Shown here: piece after piece, positions 16,207 to 25,871 of the stretch
Layout: every line of letters starts with the position of its first letter
Numbering within the stretch: position 1 is the first letter of the stretch
DNA from: an uncultured Corynebacterium sp.
GTDB lineage: Bacteria > Actinomycetota > Actinomycetes > Mycobacteriales > Mycobacteriaceae
Length of the DNA stretch: 64,000 bases
Assembly: GCF_946222835.1 (NCBI RefSeq)
Contig: NZ_CAMIHD010000012.1
Coordinates: forward strand, 13,543 to 77,542
Reading direction: 5' to 3'
Notes under the pieces: model-generated
Told to the model about the DNA's origin: nothing
Database searches by the model: none
The model's input: the letters and a program-made list of their open reading frames with translations, nothing else
Position numbers and translations under genes: made by a program

Positions 16207-18201
16207 GTGACCGCAACACTGACACTCGCCGATGTCGCCCGGCTGACCGGCGTTACGCGCCCCGCGGTCAACGAGTGGATTCAGCGCTTTAACTCAGAAT
16301 CCATCGCGCCCTTCCCCTCCCCTTACGGAGAACATGATGGCCACCCCTACTACGCCATCACCGAAATTCAAGACTGGCTGCGAGAAACCAAGCTCGGCCG
16401 CCGCGACACAGCCGTTAAAGATGCCCTCTTCTATTCTTCGCTCTACCGAATGCTGCTCCGCAATCCGGCACGCGCGGCCTTGGGCCTTTTGAACTGCAAC
16501 ACGGCTCTCTCCCCTCAGGATTTTTCGCCCTCTGCTGCAGTAATCGACTCTCTTACCGCGGCGTACCAGCGCGCAGCAGACAACATTCCTTCTGATGCCC
16601 CTGAAGCTGATATCGCAAAAGCAGCAGAGCAGGTAGCCGAGGCAGCTTTCGGGCCCGCGGCCGCGCTCGCCCGTCTTGCAGATGACCTCAGTGCTCAGCG
16701 TCAAATAACACTCTCTTCCCGGTTTACTTCCCGCGCTATGCAAGCAGTATCGGAAGCCCTCACGCTAGAGGACCCAACTCCACCTATCATCCCTACTGAT
16801 GAATACAGCCTAGGTTTCGTCACTGGACTCGCCCGGGAACTCGAGGAAACGCTAGCGCTCAACATCGGATATCGAAAGGACCGCGCACCAGACTCTCTTT
16901 ATTGGGCCGAACTAGCGTGCCGAAACGTGGATTTTATCGACGCTAGCGAGGAGATCCCAGCGAATTCTCTCATCGTCCACGCTGCTCCTTCCCTTCTCAA
17001 GAATGCGCCCGAATACTTCGAGCACCTCCAGGACTTGCTCGACAACCTGAACGAGCGCGGCGCAATGTTCTGCATTTCCACCGCAGACATGCTTATCGAG
17101 GACTCTTTAGCGCAGGTCGTCCGACGGAGCTTCCTCGCACCGACTGAAACCGGTGCAATTGCACCGCTGCGTTACAGCGCACGGCTGCCCCGAGGCATTT
17201 TTCCGGACCGCGGACAGCAGCAGGGCGCACTATGGATTCTCAAGCGCCCTAATCGCAAGGCCATAGGCAACCCTGCCGATGCTGCTGCCGTTATCGCTGA
17301 CGTGCCGGACCTTAAGACACCCGGTCTCGTCTCAGACTGGGCAACCATGCTCACCACACCGGATGAAGCGCGCAAGCACACCTTTGTCCGTGGTCGTATT
17401 CTTCGCGCCGCTGATGCCTGGCGCAGTCGTACTCATTCTCTCGATGACTCGGTCTTTTCTTCTACGTCGACGTCCTCCGCCGCCGATCTCATGCACACCG
17501 CACATCTAGCAGGATTAGACATCAGTTCAGTAGGGTTGGAGGACGCGCAGCCAAAGATTGGTATGCGCGCTGAATCGGGGGCAACGCGCCTTGAGTACCT
17601 ACCGTGGAAGGCCGCGACCAACGCTCGCACTGGGGTACTGCAGAAACTCAGCGGCTCCCGCATTGCCGAACGTGATCTCGCCCCTGAAGCAGTAGCAAAA
17701 CTGGAACTCATCGGTGAACCCGAAATTCTGGGGAGCATTCCACAGGGCGCGCGTTGCATCGATCGTCTCCGGTTGGAAGACATTGCACCGCGCGGCACCC
17801 TCACAGAGCCAGGGGACGTGGTCTTCATCAAGAGCCCAAGACCACGCGCGCTCATCGATGAGGAAGGCGGCAAGCTAGTCACTGCACCGGCTCAAGCACT
17901 ACGATGCCGTACCTTCCGTGGACGCAGCCACACTCCCTTGGAACAGGTCTGCATTCCCTACCTCGTAGAGAAGGCTATTAACGAAGCTGTCTCCTCCGAG
18001 TTGGGATCGGTGTACTTCCCCGTATTGCCTCGCAAGAATGCGGAACACCTCAGCACAGTCGAGCAACAGCTCGGCGCACGGCGTCGCCAGTTGGTTGAGC
18101 AGCTAAGGAGTATCGATGTTCTACGGCACAACCTCACTATTTCGATAGGTACCGGTGCTGTCACCATCGCTGAATCTCGTGCACAATCCCCGCCAGGCTA
18201 A
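16207..18201 (+). CDS. Restriction-island protein: N-terminal HTH, degenerate N6-methylase-like region, HsdS-like tail
   Basis: 664 residues from GTG 16207, preferred over an in-frame ATG 51 bases earlier because GAAAGGAGG sits 6 bases before the GTG. Residues 7-28 form a MerR/Xre-like helix-turn-helix (LADVARLTGVTRPAVNEW). The middle (about 200-345) follows the order of N6-adenine methylases, ending in a RLPRGIFP...GALWIL strand pattern, but the SAM motif and the (N/D)PPF motif are absent; HAAPSLL stands at the latter place. Residues about 526-638 resemble a type I specificity half: GDVVFIKSPRPR, then VYFPVLPRKNAEHLS and a QQLGARRRQL helix. It is the first gene of the hsd operon. The inferred role is control of, or DNA recognition for, the restriction system; function is unproven. 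Confidence 0.6.
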   Translation: MTATLTLADVARLTGVTRPAVNEWIQRFNSESIAPFPSPYGEHDGHPYYAITEIQDWLRETKLGRRDTAVKDALFYSSLYRMLLRNPARAALGLLNCNTALSPQDFSPSAAVIDSLTAAYQRAADNIPSDAPEADIAKAAEQVAEAAFGPAAALARLADDLSAQRQITLSSRFTSRAMQAVSEALTLEDPTPPIIPTDEYSLGFVTGLARELEETLALNIGYRKDRAPDSLYWAELACRNVDFIDASEEIPANSLIVHAAPSLLKNAPEYFEHLQDLLDNLNERGAMFCISTADMLIEDSLAQVVRRSFLAPTETGAIAPLRYSARLPRGIFPDRGQQQGALWILKRPNRKAIGNPADAAAVIADVPDLKTPGLVSDWATMLTTPDEARKHTFVRGRILRAADAWRSRTHSLDDSVFSSTSTSSAADLMHTAHLAGLDISSVGLEDAQPKIGMRAESGATRLEYLPWKAATNARTGVLQKLSGSRIAERDLAPEAVAKLELIGEPEILGSIPQGARCIDRLRLEDIAPRGTLTEPGDVVFIKSPRPRALIDEEGGKLVTAPAQALRCRTFRGRSHTPLEQVCIPYLVEKAINEAVSSELGSVYFPVLPRKNAEHLSTVEQQLGARRRQLVEQLRSIDVLRHNLTISIGTGAVTIAESRAQSPPG

Positions 18202-18253
18202 TAACAGAGTTCAACATTCAAACACACAAACACCGTTATATGTAAGGAGAAAA

Positions 18254-19885
18254 ATGACTAACTCAGTCAAGGATGAGCAGAACGTAGAGTCTGCCTCCGC
18301 CACCACCCTCAAAGAGCTCAAGGACACTTTATGGAAGGCAGCAGACAAGCTGCGCGGTTCCATGGACGCATCCCAGTACAAGGACATCGTCCTAGGACTG
18401 GTATTCCTCAAATACGTCACTGATGCTTTCGACGCCCGGCGCGCGGAGCTGCGTGCTGAAGGCGAGGAGCGCGGCGATAGCGAAGAGTACATCCAGGAAG
18501 ACCTGGAGGATATCGACGCTTACCGTGAGAAGAACGTTTTCTGGGTCGACCGCATCGCTCGCTGGACCTTCCTGCGCGACAACTCGAAGGGCAAGACGGC
18601 CGACGCCGGCCAGGAGTACCAGTCCATCGGCAAGCTCATCGATAACGCGATGAAGCAGCTCATGCTGGACAATGAGTCGCTATTAGGTACCCTGCCCACC
18701 AACTTCGCGTCGGACAGCGTGGATCAGCGCCGTTTGGGCGAACTCATCGACTTGTTCAGCACCACTCGCTTCACCGCGGAGGGTCCCGAGCGTGCTCGCG
18801 ATTTGCTAGGTGAGGTCTACGAGTACTTCCTGGAGAAGTTCGCTCGTGCTGAGGGCAAGCGTGGCGGCGAGTTCTACACTCCCCGCCCCGTCGTCCGCAC
18901 TCTCGTGGAAATCCTGGAGCCGACCCAGGGTCGCGTTTACGACCCGTGCTGTGGCTCAGGCGGCATGTTCGTTCAGGCAGAGAAGTTCCTCGAAACCACG
19001 GAGAAGGACCGCACTGCTCTGGCCATCTACGGTCAGGAGCTCAACGAACGCACCTGGCGCATGGCCAAGATGAACCTGGCCATCCACGCTATTAGCTCCG
19101 CTGGCCTCGGCGAGCGGTGGGCCGACACCTTCGCTCGCGACATCCATCCGGGTAAGCAGATGGACTACGTCATGGCCAACCCGCCGTTCAACATCAAGGA
19201 TTGGTCACGCAACGAGGAGGACTCCCGCTGGAAGTACGGCGTCCCGCCCAAGCGCAATGCAAACTTCGCGTGGATGCAGCACATTATCTCCAAGCTCACT
19301 TCTCAAGGCGAGGCCGGTGTTGTCATGGCCAACGGCACGATGACGTCGAACTCCTCCGGTGAAGGCGACATCCGCAAGACCATGGTGGAAGACGACATCG
19401 TCTCCTGCGTCATCGCACTTCCTGCACAGCTCTTCCGTGGCACGCAGATTCCGGTCTGCGTCTGGTTCTTCGCCAAGGACAAGAAGGCCGGTAACAAAGG
19501 CTCCATCGACCGCACCAATCAGGTCCTCTTCATCGATGCCCGCGAGCTCGGCCACATGATTGACCGCACAGAGCGCACCTTCAGCGACGACGACATCCAA
19601 AAGATTGCGAACACCTACCGCTTGTGGCGCGGCCGCACCTCCGCTCCGAAGGACGAGGCCTACGAGGACATCGCCGGCTTCTGCAAGTCTGCTTCCCTCG
19701 ACGACATCCGCGACGCCGACTTCGCCATGACCCCCGGCCGCTACGTCGGCTTCGCCGAGGCCGAGGAAGACGACGAGCCCATCGACGAGAAGATTGCTCG
19801 CCTCACCGGCGAGCTCACCGCCGCGCTTGACGACGCCGCCCACCTAGACAAGGTTGTGCGCGAACAGCTGGGGAGGTTGAAGTAA
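18254..19885 (+). CDS. hsdM: Type I restriction-modification N6-adenine methyltransferase subunit HsdM
   Basis: 543 residues from ATG 18254 with TAAGGAGA just upstream; a longer in-frame start 99 bases earlier overlaps the preceding gene and lacks a ribosome site. The helical N-terminal domain (about 15-170) is followed by GEFYTPRPVV, the SAM motif DPCCGSGGMF (230-239) and the catalytic NPPF (309-312). With HsdS it methylates adenine in the bipartite target site, protecting host DNA, and it joins HsdR to form the restriction complex. Its stop overlaps the hsdS start (TAATG), so the two subunits are translationally coupled. Confidence 0.95.
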   Translation: MTNSVKDEQNVESASATTLKELKDTLWKAADKLRGSMDASQYKDIVLGLVFLKYVTDAFDARRAELRAEGEERGDSEEYIQEDLEDIDAYREKNVFWVDRIARWTFLRDNSKGKTADAGQEYQSIGKLIDNAMKQLMLDNESLLGTLPTNFASDSVDQRRLGELIDLFSTTRFTAEGPERARDLLGEVYEYFLEKFARAEGKRGGEFYTPRPVVRTLVEILEPTQGRVYDPCCGSGGMFVQAEKFLETTEKDRTALAIYGQELNERTWRMAKMNLAIHAISSAGLGERWADTFARDIHPGKQMDYVMANPPFNIKDWSRNEEDSRWKYGVPPKRNANFAWMQHIISKLTSQGEAGVVMANGTMTSNSSGEGDIRKTMVEDDIVSCVIALPAQLFRGTQIPVCVWFFAKDKKAGNKGSIDRTNQVLFIDARELGHMIDRTERTFSDDDIQKIANTYRLWRGRTSAPKDEAYEDIAGFCKSASLDDIRDADFAMTPGRYVGFAEAEEDDEPIDEKIARLTGELTAALDDAAHLDKVVREQLGRLK

Positions 19886-21084
19886 TGCGTACAACCACTC
19901 TCGAAGAAGTACTTGAAGAAATTATCGACCATCGAGGCAGAACGCCTAAGAAATTGGGGGCAGACTTCACAAACGCAGGGGTGCCTGTCATCTCGGCGAA
20001 ACTCATCCGTCAAGGGGCAATCGATTTTGAAAACGTTCGATTTGTAAGTCACGAAACTTGGGAAAAATGGATGCCTTTACCCCTGCAAGAGGGGGACGTA
20101 ATTCTCACGAGCGAAGCACCACTCGGCAAGACGGCCTTCGTCCCTTCAAACGACCCCCTAGTCTTGGGTCAACGGTTGTTTGCGCTCCGAGGAAAAGCCG
20201 ATGTAATAGACAACGCATACCTGCGTTATTGGCTGGATTCTGAGGTTGGTCAAGCACAACTAGCTGGCCGCGCGTCTGGAACTACGGTCCTGGGCATCCG
20301 TCAAGCATTGCTCCGCAAGGTTGAGATAGATCTTCCGCCGCTCAAGGCTCAACGATCAGTCGGCAAATTCCTAAAAGCACTCGATGACAAAATCACGACG
20401 AATTCACGGATAATCAATCTTAGTGGTGCCCTAGTTGAAGCTCTTTACTCGCAAGTAGCTAAAAAGCCAACGGCTCAATCCTTTGACGAAATTGCAGAAG
20501 TCTTCGGTGGTAGTACTCCCTCGACAAAAAACGATGCGTTCTGGGACGGCGACATCAACTGGGCAACACCCACCGATATCACGGCTCTCGACGGTCCGTG
20601 GATTGGAGACACCAGCCGTAAAATCACTGAAGCTGGCTTGGCGTCGATGTCGTCCTCGTTGCATCCTGAAAACTCGATCTTGCTGACCTCGCGTGCCACG
20701 ATTGGCGCCATCGCACTCGCATCTGGGCCCATTGCAACAAACCAAGGCTTCATCGTTGTCGAAGCACCCGATGAGCTCACACCGTGGCTTTTCGCGCAGA
20801 TGAAAGCACGGAAACGTGAATTCGAAGCGTGGGCCAACGGCGCCACATTCATGGAACTGTCACGAGGAAACTTCAAGAAGCTTCCGTTCATCGGTTGCTC
20901 CGACGACTACCTGCAAGCCTTCAACGAGGCGGCCTGGCCGCTTCTCAAGCGCGCACAAGCTGCTCAGAAAGAAAACCAAGTCCTCGCCCGCACCCGCGAC
21001 GAACTCCTTCCCCTCCTCATGAGCGGCCGCATTACGGTCGGTGAGGCGGAGAACGTTGCGGGCACGGCGGCGTCGGAAAGCTAA
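19885..21084 (+). CDS. hsdS: Type I restriction specificity subunit HsdS
   Basis: 399 residues with two target recognition domains (about 1-150 and 200-345), each followed by a helical spacer (KAQRSVGKFLKALDDKI and EAAWPLLKRAQAAQKENQ). TRD hallmarks such as GDVILTSEAPLGKTAFV and SILLTSRATIGAIALA are visible. It sets the bipartite DNA sequence recognised by the HsdM/HsdR complex. The coding sequence looks richer in A+T than hsdM and hsdR, as is common for diversifying specificity genes. It overlaps hsdM by one base, and a 36-base gap separates it from hsdR. The recognised sequence cannot be derived here. No second partial hsdS or inverted repeat for shuffling was seen nearby. Confidence 0.93.
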   Translation: MRTTTLEEVLEEIIDHRGRTPKKLGADFTNAGVPVISAKLIRQGAIDFENVRFVSHETWEKWMPLPLQEGDVILTSEAPLGKTAFVPSNDPLVLGQRLFALRGKADVIDNAYLRYWLDSEVGQAQLAGRASGTTVLGIRQALLRKVEIDLPPLKAQRSVGKFLKALDDKITTNSRIINLSGALVEALYSQVAKKPTAQSFDEIAEVFGGSTPSTKNDAFWDGDINWATPTDITALDGPWIGDTSRKITEAGLASMSSSLHPENSILLTSRATIGAIALASGPIATNQGFIVVEAPDELTPWLFAQMKARKREFEAWANGATFMELSRGNFKKLPFIGCSDDYLQAFNEAAWPLLKRAQAAQKENQVLARTRDELLPLLMSGRITVGEAENVAGTAASES

Positions 21085-21120
21085 GCAGCCCCTATCCCTA
21101 CAACCCCTAAGGAGAAGCAC

Positions 21121-24100
21121 ATGTTGAGCGAAGAATCCCTCGAACTCATTGTCCAGGACCACCTGGCTGAACTGGAATGGCAGGCTGGACACGGCCCAGA
21201 CTTTGCGCCGGGCTCCGGCGAGCGCGACGCCTGGAATGACATCGTGCTGCGCGGGCGTTTGCGCAATGCCGTGCGCAACCTCAACCCAGATGTACCGGAG
21301 GAGTACCTCGACCAGGCGATCGGTGAGGTCATCACGCCGAAGTCACAGTCCGCGATTGCGGAGAATCGGCGCATTCACCAGATTCTGGTGGAAGGCTATC
21401 GCGGTATCGAGTACATCGACCACGAGGGCAATATCCAGAACCCGACCATCTACTTTCTGTCCTCGCAGCCCCACAAGAATGACTACTTGTCACTCAACCA
21501 GGTCACCATTGCGAACCTGGACGGCGAGCGTCGCTTCGATGTGGTCTGCTACGTCAACGGCATGCCGCTGGCGTTTATTGAGCTGAAGAAGACGGGCGCG
21601 AATACCTCCGTCGAGGGCGCGTACAACCAGCTGCAGACCTACGTCAAGGAATTCGGCATGGCCTTCCGCTTTGCCAATATTGTGATTCCTTCGGATGACC
21701 TCAGCACGAAGTACGGTACGCCGTTTACTCCGTGGAACCACTTTGCGCCGTGGAATGTGGATGAGGACGGCAGCCCGGTAGACCCCAACAACATGGTTGT
21801 GGCCGGCGAGCCGGTCACGCAGCTGGACCTGTTGCTTGATGGTCTGTTTAATGTGGAGCGTTTTGGGCAGCTCTACAGCGACTTCACGGCGTTCGATGAC
21901 ACGGCCGAGGGCCTGATCATGCGCATCGCGAAGCCGCACCAGTACTTCGCGGTGACCAAGGCTGTGGGTTCCACGATCACGGCGGCGCGCGGCGACAAGC
22001 GCGCTGGCGTCATCTGGCACACGACGGGAGCGGGCAAGTCCATGGAGATGGAGCTCTACACCGCCAAGATTATGCGTCGGCCCGAGATGCTCAGCCCGAC
22101 CGTGATTGTGCTCAATGACCGTACCGAGCTGGATGAGCAGCTCTTCGAGACCTTCAACCGGTCCACCATCCTGCCGGAGACACCGCGCAATATCGAGTCC
22201 CGTGCTGAGTTGCGTGAGCTGCTCTCACAGAAGACCTCCGGCGGCATCTACTTCTCCACGCTCCAGAAGTTTGGCTTGAATGGAAAGGGCGAGCTCCGCG
22301 AAAAGGAGCACCCGTTGCTCTCTGACCGCAGCAACATTGTGGTCATCGTTGATGAGGCTCACCGCTCGCACTATGGCTTTGGCGACACCGCGGCTGACGG
22401 TTACGCGCAGCACCTGCGTAATGCACTACCGAATGCCACCATGTTGGCGTTTACCGGTACCCCGCTCAAGGAATGGGACCGCGATACGCGCAAGGTCTTC
22501 GGTGATGACGTCGACATCTACGACATGAACCGCGCCGTCGAGGACGGTGCCGTCGTTCCCGTGTATTTCGAACCGCGCCTCATCCCACTCAAGCGCATTG
22601 CTGGGATTACCGATGACGAGATTGATGACACCGCTGAGGAAGTGCTCACGGGTCTCGACGAAGTCGAGCGCGACCGGATTCAGCGCTCCGTCGCCGCGTT
22701 GGAAATCATTTACGGTTCCGACGACCGCTTGGATGCGCTCGCTGAGGACTTTGTTCGCCACTGGGAAGACCGCCGCGAGAACATGCGGGAGTTCATCGGT
22801 GCACCGGGCAAAGCCATGATCGTGACCGCCACGCGTTCCATCGCAGCACGCCTCTACTCCAAGATCGTGGCGCTGCGCCCTGAGTGGCATTCGGATGCCG
22901 ATGACAAGGGAAGAATTAAGGTCATCTACTCTGCCGCGCCGTCAGACCCGGATGAGCTCAAGGTCCATATGCGCCGCCCGAGTGCGCTCAAGGCCGTGAA
23001 GAACCGCATCAAGGACGTCGACGACGAGCTGGAAATCGCCATCGTTCAGTCCATGATGCTCACCGGTTTCGATGCGCCGCCGCTACACACGCTCTACATT
23101 GACCGCTCGCTCAAGAGCGCGCTGCTGATGCAGACCCTCGCTCGCGTCAACCGCACGTTCCGCGACAAGCAGGATGGCCTCCTTGTCGCCTATGCTCCGT
23201 TGGTCGAGAACCTGGAGAAGGCGCTGGCTGAGTTCACGCTCAACCCCTCCGACGACGGCACGAAGGTCACGGGACAGGACGTCGAAGAAGCGCTCAATCT
23301 GGCGAAGGGATTCCTGGCTCGTCTCGACGACATTGTGGGAATCGAATGGAAGAACACCGCTTTCATCGATGACGCCAACCTCCGCCGCGCCTTGCTCGAT
23401 GTCACTGGTTTCCTGCGCAATCCAAGAACCGAAGGCAACTACGACCCCGAGAAGCCAAACGCGCGTCCCGTCGCTGATGAGTTCAAACGTCAGGCTGGAA
23501 GACTCGCGCGTGCCTGGGCACTAGCTTCGGGCAGCCCCGACGCCGAGGAGTACCGCGACAGCGTGCGGTTCTACTCCGAGGTCAAGAACTGGCTCATCAA
23601 GCTCGATGCGGGCGACCGCGTGGCCAATGGCGAGCCAATTAGCGACTCCATCCGCAACGCCCTAGGCAAGCTGGTCGTTGATTCGGCTGAGGCCACCGGT
23701 GTCATCGACATCTACCGCCAGGCCGGGATTGAGATTCCGAACTTGCAGGATCTCACCGTCGACCTGTTCAAGGACAAACAATCCCCCTCTGAGGTCTCGT
23801 TGCTCATCGATGCGTTGCGCCGCCAGCTCCAGCAGGAAGCCCGCACCGCCACAGGAAACAACGAGCTGCGCTCCAAGCAATTCTCCGAGCGGATCACCGA
23901 GCTGATGAATCGATACACCAATCAGCAGCTCACGGCCGCTGAAATCATCGCCGAACTCATCCGCCTGTCCAAGGAGATTGTCAAGGAAAGCAAGCGCGGT
24001 GAACAATTCACCCCGCCACTAGGCAATGACGAGCTCACCTTCTTCGACGCGGTGTCGACAAACGAATCCGCAACCGAGCTCATGGACGACGAAGTTCTTG

Positions 24101-24339
24101 CTGAAATCGCACGCCAGCTCGTTTCCATGCTGCGTCGCGATGCAAAGACCGACTGGACAGTACGCGATGACGTACGCGCGAAACTACGCCGCTCGGTCCG
24201 CAGGTTGCTACGCGACTACAAATATCCACCGGACAAGGCGCCGGAGGCCATCAAGCTCGTGCTTGAACAGATGGAGAAATTCGCGCCAAGGTATTCAGCG
24301 GCGGCGCGCGAGCAAGGTGACGTTGAACACCGTGGTTAG
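21121..24339 (+). CDS. hsdR: Type I restriction endonuclease/translocase subunit HsdR
   Basis: 1072 residues, full length. The nuclease domain has a PD-(D/E)xK core: Asp140 in RRFDVV and Glu154-x-Lys156 in FIELKK. The SF2 motor follows: Walker A TTGAGKS (301-307), DEAH (411-414), then FTGTPL and the C-terminal helical region that binds HsdM. It translocates DNA with ATP and cuts at a distance when the site is unmethylated. The start ATG 21121 has AAGGAGAAG upstream. The 3' end overlaps the convergent AlbA_2 gene by 4 bases. No frameshift or missing motif was found, so the system appears able to restrict. Confidence 0.95.
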   Translation: MLSEESLELIVQDHLAELEWQAGHGPDFAPGSGERDAWNDIVLRGRLRNAVRNLNPDVPEEYLDQAIGEVITPKSQSAIAENRRIHQILVEGYRGIEYIDHEGNIQNPTIYFLSSQPHKNDYLSLNQVTIANLDGERRFDVVCYVNGMPLAFIELKKTGANTSVEGAYNQLQTYVKEFGMAFRFANIVIPSDDLSTKYGTPFTPWNHFAPWNVDEDGSPVDPNNMVVAGEPVTQLDLLLDGLFNVERFGQLYSDFTAFDDTAEGLIMRIAKPHQYFAVTKAVGSTITAARGDKRAGVIWHTTGAGKSMEMELYTAKIMRRPEMLSPTVIVLNDRTELDEQLFETFNRSTILPETPRNIESRAELRELLSQKTSGGIYFSTLQKFGLNGKGELREKEHPLLSDRSNIVVIVDEAHRSHYGFGDTAADGYAQHLRNALPNATMLAFTGTPLKEWDRDTRKVFGDDVDIYDMNRAVEDGAVVPVYFEPRLIPLKRIAGITDDEIDDTAEEVLTGLDEVERDRIQRSVAALEIIYGSDDRLDALAEDFVRHWEDRRENMREFIGAPGKAMIVTATRSIAARLYSKIVALRPEWHSDADDKGRIKVIYSAAPSDPDELKVHMRRPSALKAVKNRIKDVDDELEIAIVQSMMLTGFDAPPLHTLYIDRSLKSALLMQTLARVNRTFRDKQDGLLVAYAPLVENLEKALAEFTLNPSDDGTKVTGQDVEEALNLAKGFLARLDDIVGIEWKNTAFIDDANLRRALLDVTGFLRNPRTEGNYDPEKPNARPVADEFKRQAGRLARAWALASGSPDAEEYRDSVRFYSEVKNWLIKLDAGDRVANGEPISDSIRNALGKLVVDSAEATGVIDIYRQAGIEIPNLQDLTVDLFKDKQSPSEVSLLIDALRRQLQQEARTATGNNELRSKQFSERITELMNRYTNQQLTAAEIIAELIRLSKEIVKESKRGEQFTPPLGNDELTFFDAVSTNESATELMDDEVLAEIARQLVSMLRRDAKTDWTVRDDVRAKLRRSVRRLLRDYKYPPDKAPEAIKLVLEQMEKFAPRYSAAAREQGDVEHRG

Positions 24340-25832
24340 CCCTGCAGCCGATAGCGCTGCTTCGGGCTCTTCAACGGCTCAGTGCGCACGATGACGCCTT
24401 CCTCAACAAGTTCGTTGATGGTCCTGCGCACGCCGTTGAGGGACAGCCCCGCAGCCCCTGCCAATTCGCGGCTGGACGCTGTCCTGTGTTCGCGAAGATA
24501 GTCGAGCACGCGCCCGCGGGTTCCGCCCCCCAACGCCGCGGTGCGCTCCGGGGTAGTCGGATTTCGCCGCGCGAAGGTGAGCTCAAATGCGGTTAATGAA
24601 TCCTCTGGTACCGGCGGCGGCAGCAGCTGCTGCTCCAGTTGGTCGAGAATCTCGATATATCCGGTACCACGATTCTCCGCAACGTACCCGTCTCCGTCAC
24701 CGGCAGGAGTCACCTCCAGCAACGCAGACAAATGCTGATTGCGCGCGCTAGACATACCCGCAGTGCCCAATCGATCAACGGTGACCGTTCCATAAAGACC
24801 ACCGGGGTTGAGGACCTCCAGCCGGTCGACATACAGGTTCACTTGTACCTGCGTGCCCCGCGCCTGCGGCGAATAGTCACGGTGCATTAGCGCATTAGCG
24901 ACTGCCTCACGCACAGCCTCCGGAGGATAGTCCGGCAAGTCCTTACGGAAGACTCCCTCGATTACGCCTCCGACGCGCATATTGCGTCGGACTGCCCGCA
25001 CTGCATCCGCAACCAGCACCGGAATGGGCCCCACCAGACTTTCGTTGTCGAGGAAGCGCTGCTTGCCCATCCCGGCCGCTTTATCGGTGCCGGGATATGC
25101 TGCAAAGGTCACGTTGAGCCGCGGGAAAAACTGTTGCGGATAAGTGCCCGCTGCCATTAGCCCGCCCAAAGTTGGCACTAGTTTTCCGTTGTCGTTCCGG
25201 GTAATCAGGTGGAGCGCTAACATCGCCTCTTCATCGCTCAACCGTCCAAAAATGCGTTCATGGATGGAGCGCTCGCGGGCCAAGATCTCGGCCACAATGT
25301 CAGGATCCAGATCGTCGATGTCAGCATCCGGAACCGGCTCCAGATCCCATTCCGGCTGGGTCTTGTTTTCCTCCAGTCGGTCGATCTCGTATGGCTTTAG
25401 TACGCGGTCCCCATCATGGACCCGGATATAGCTGCCGTGATACTTCGACTGAGAAACGACCCAGCAAGGCTTCTCAAAAGGAGCACATTCGGGAATGGTG
25501 CCAACGACAATGCTCGCGCCCTCCCAGTCAACAATGTCGATCTGAGCGCGAACCGACGGGGTCACGAGGTCTGCGCATGCGCCAGCCAGGGCATCCGCCA
25601 TGGCAGTAGCATCAAAGCCTGGTACCGTAACGAACCCGTTGTCTTCATCCAGCCCCAAGATGATGATTCCACCGGTCCCGTTAGCAAAGGCAGAGATAGA
25701 GCGAACGAGCTTCTTGGGAAAACCTCCCGCAGCTGCCTTGACCTCGACGGCGCGCGTATCGGTGTCCTGAGTTCGCAGGCTTCCAATGATCTCGGCGATC
25801 TCCGCCTGGTCATCGTCCCAGACCACAATCAC
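24336..25832 (-). CDS. AlbA_2 (Schlafen-like)/GHKL-ATPase/winged-helix protein of the restriction island
   Basis: 498 residues, COG2865-like. The N-terminal AlbA_2 domain (about 20-135) shows VEVKAAAGGFPK and SAFANGTGGIIILGLDE. A GHKL-type ATP-binding region follows at about 310-400 (REAVANALMHRDY). The C-terminus is a winged helix (SSRELAGAAGLSLNGVRRTINEL). Such proteins are common beside type I restriction operons and are regarded as nucleic-acid-binding regulators; the role is inferred. Its promoter region holds many copies of one short repeat, which fits self-control. The start is GTG at 25832, or GTG 25826, which is better spaced from GAGGGTGA. Confidence 0.8.
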   Translation of the reverse strand: MIVVWDDDQAEIAEIIGSLRTQDTDTRAVEVKAAAGGFPKKLVRSISAFANGTGGIIILGLDEDNGFVTVPGFDATAMADALAGACADLVTPSVRAQIDIVDWEGASIVVGTIPECAPFEKPCWVVSQSKYHGSYIRVHDGDRVLKPYEIDRLEENKTQPEWDLEPVPDADIDDLDPDIVAEILARERSIHERIFGRLSDEEAMLALHLITRNDNGKLVPTLGGLMAAGTYPQQFFPRLNVTFAAYPGTDKAAGMGKQRFLDNESLVGPIPVLVADAVRAVRRNMRVGGVIEGVFRKDLPDYPPEAVREAVANALMHRDYSPQARGTQVQVNLYVDRLEVLNPGGLYGTVTVDRLGTAGMSSARNQHLSALLEVTPAGDGDGYVAENRGTGYIEILDQLEQQLLPPPVPEDSLTAFELTFARRNPTTPERTAALGGGTRGRVLDYLREHRTASSRELAGAAGLSLNGVRRTINELVEEGVIVRTEPLKSPKQRYRLQG

Positions 25833-25871
25833 TCACCCTCTATCAGCGCTCAACGCTCCTGAACACCCTCA

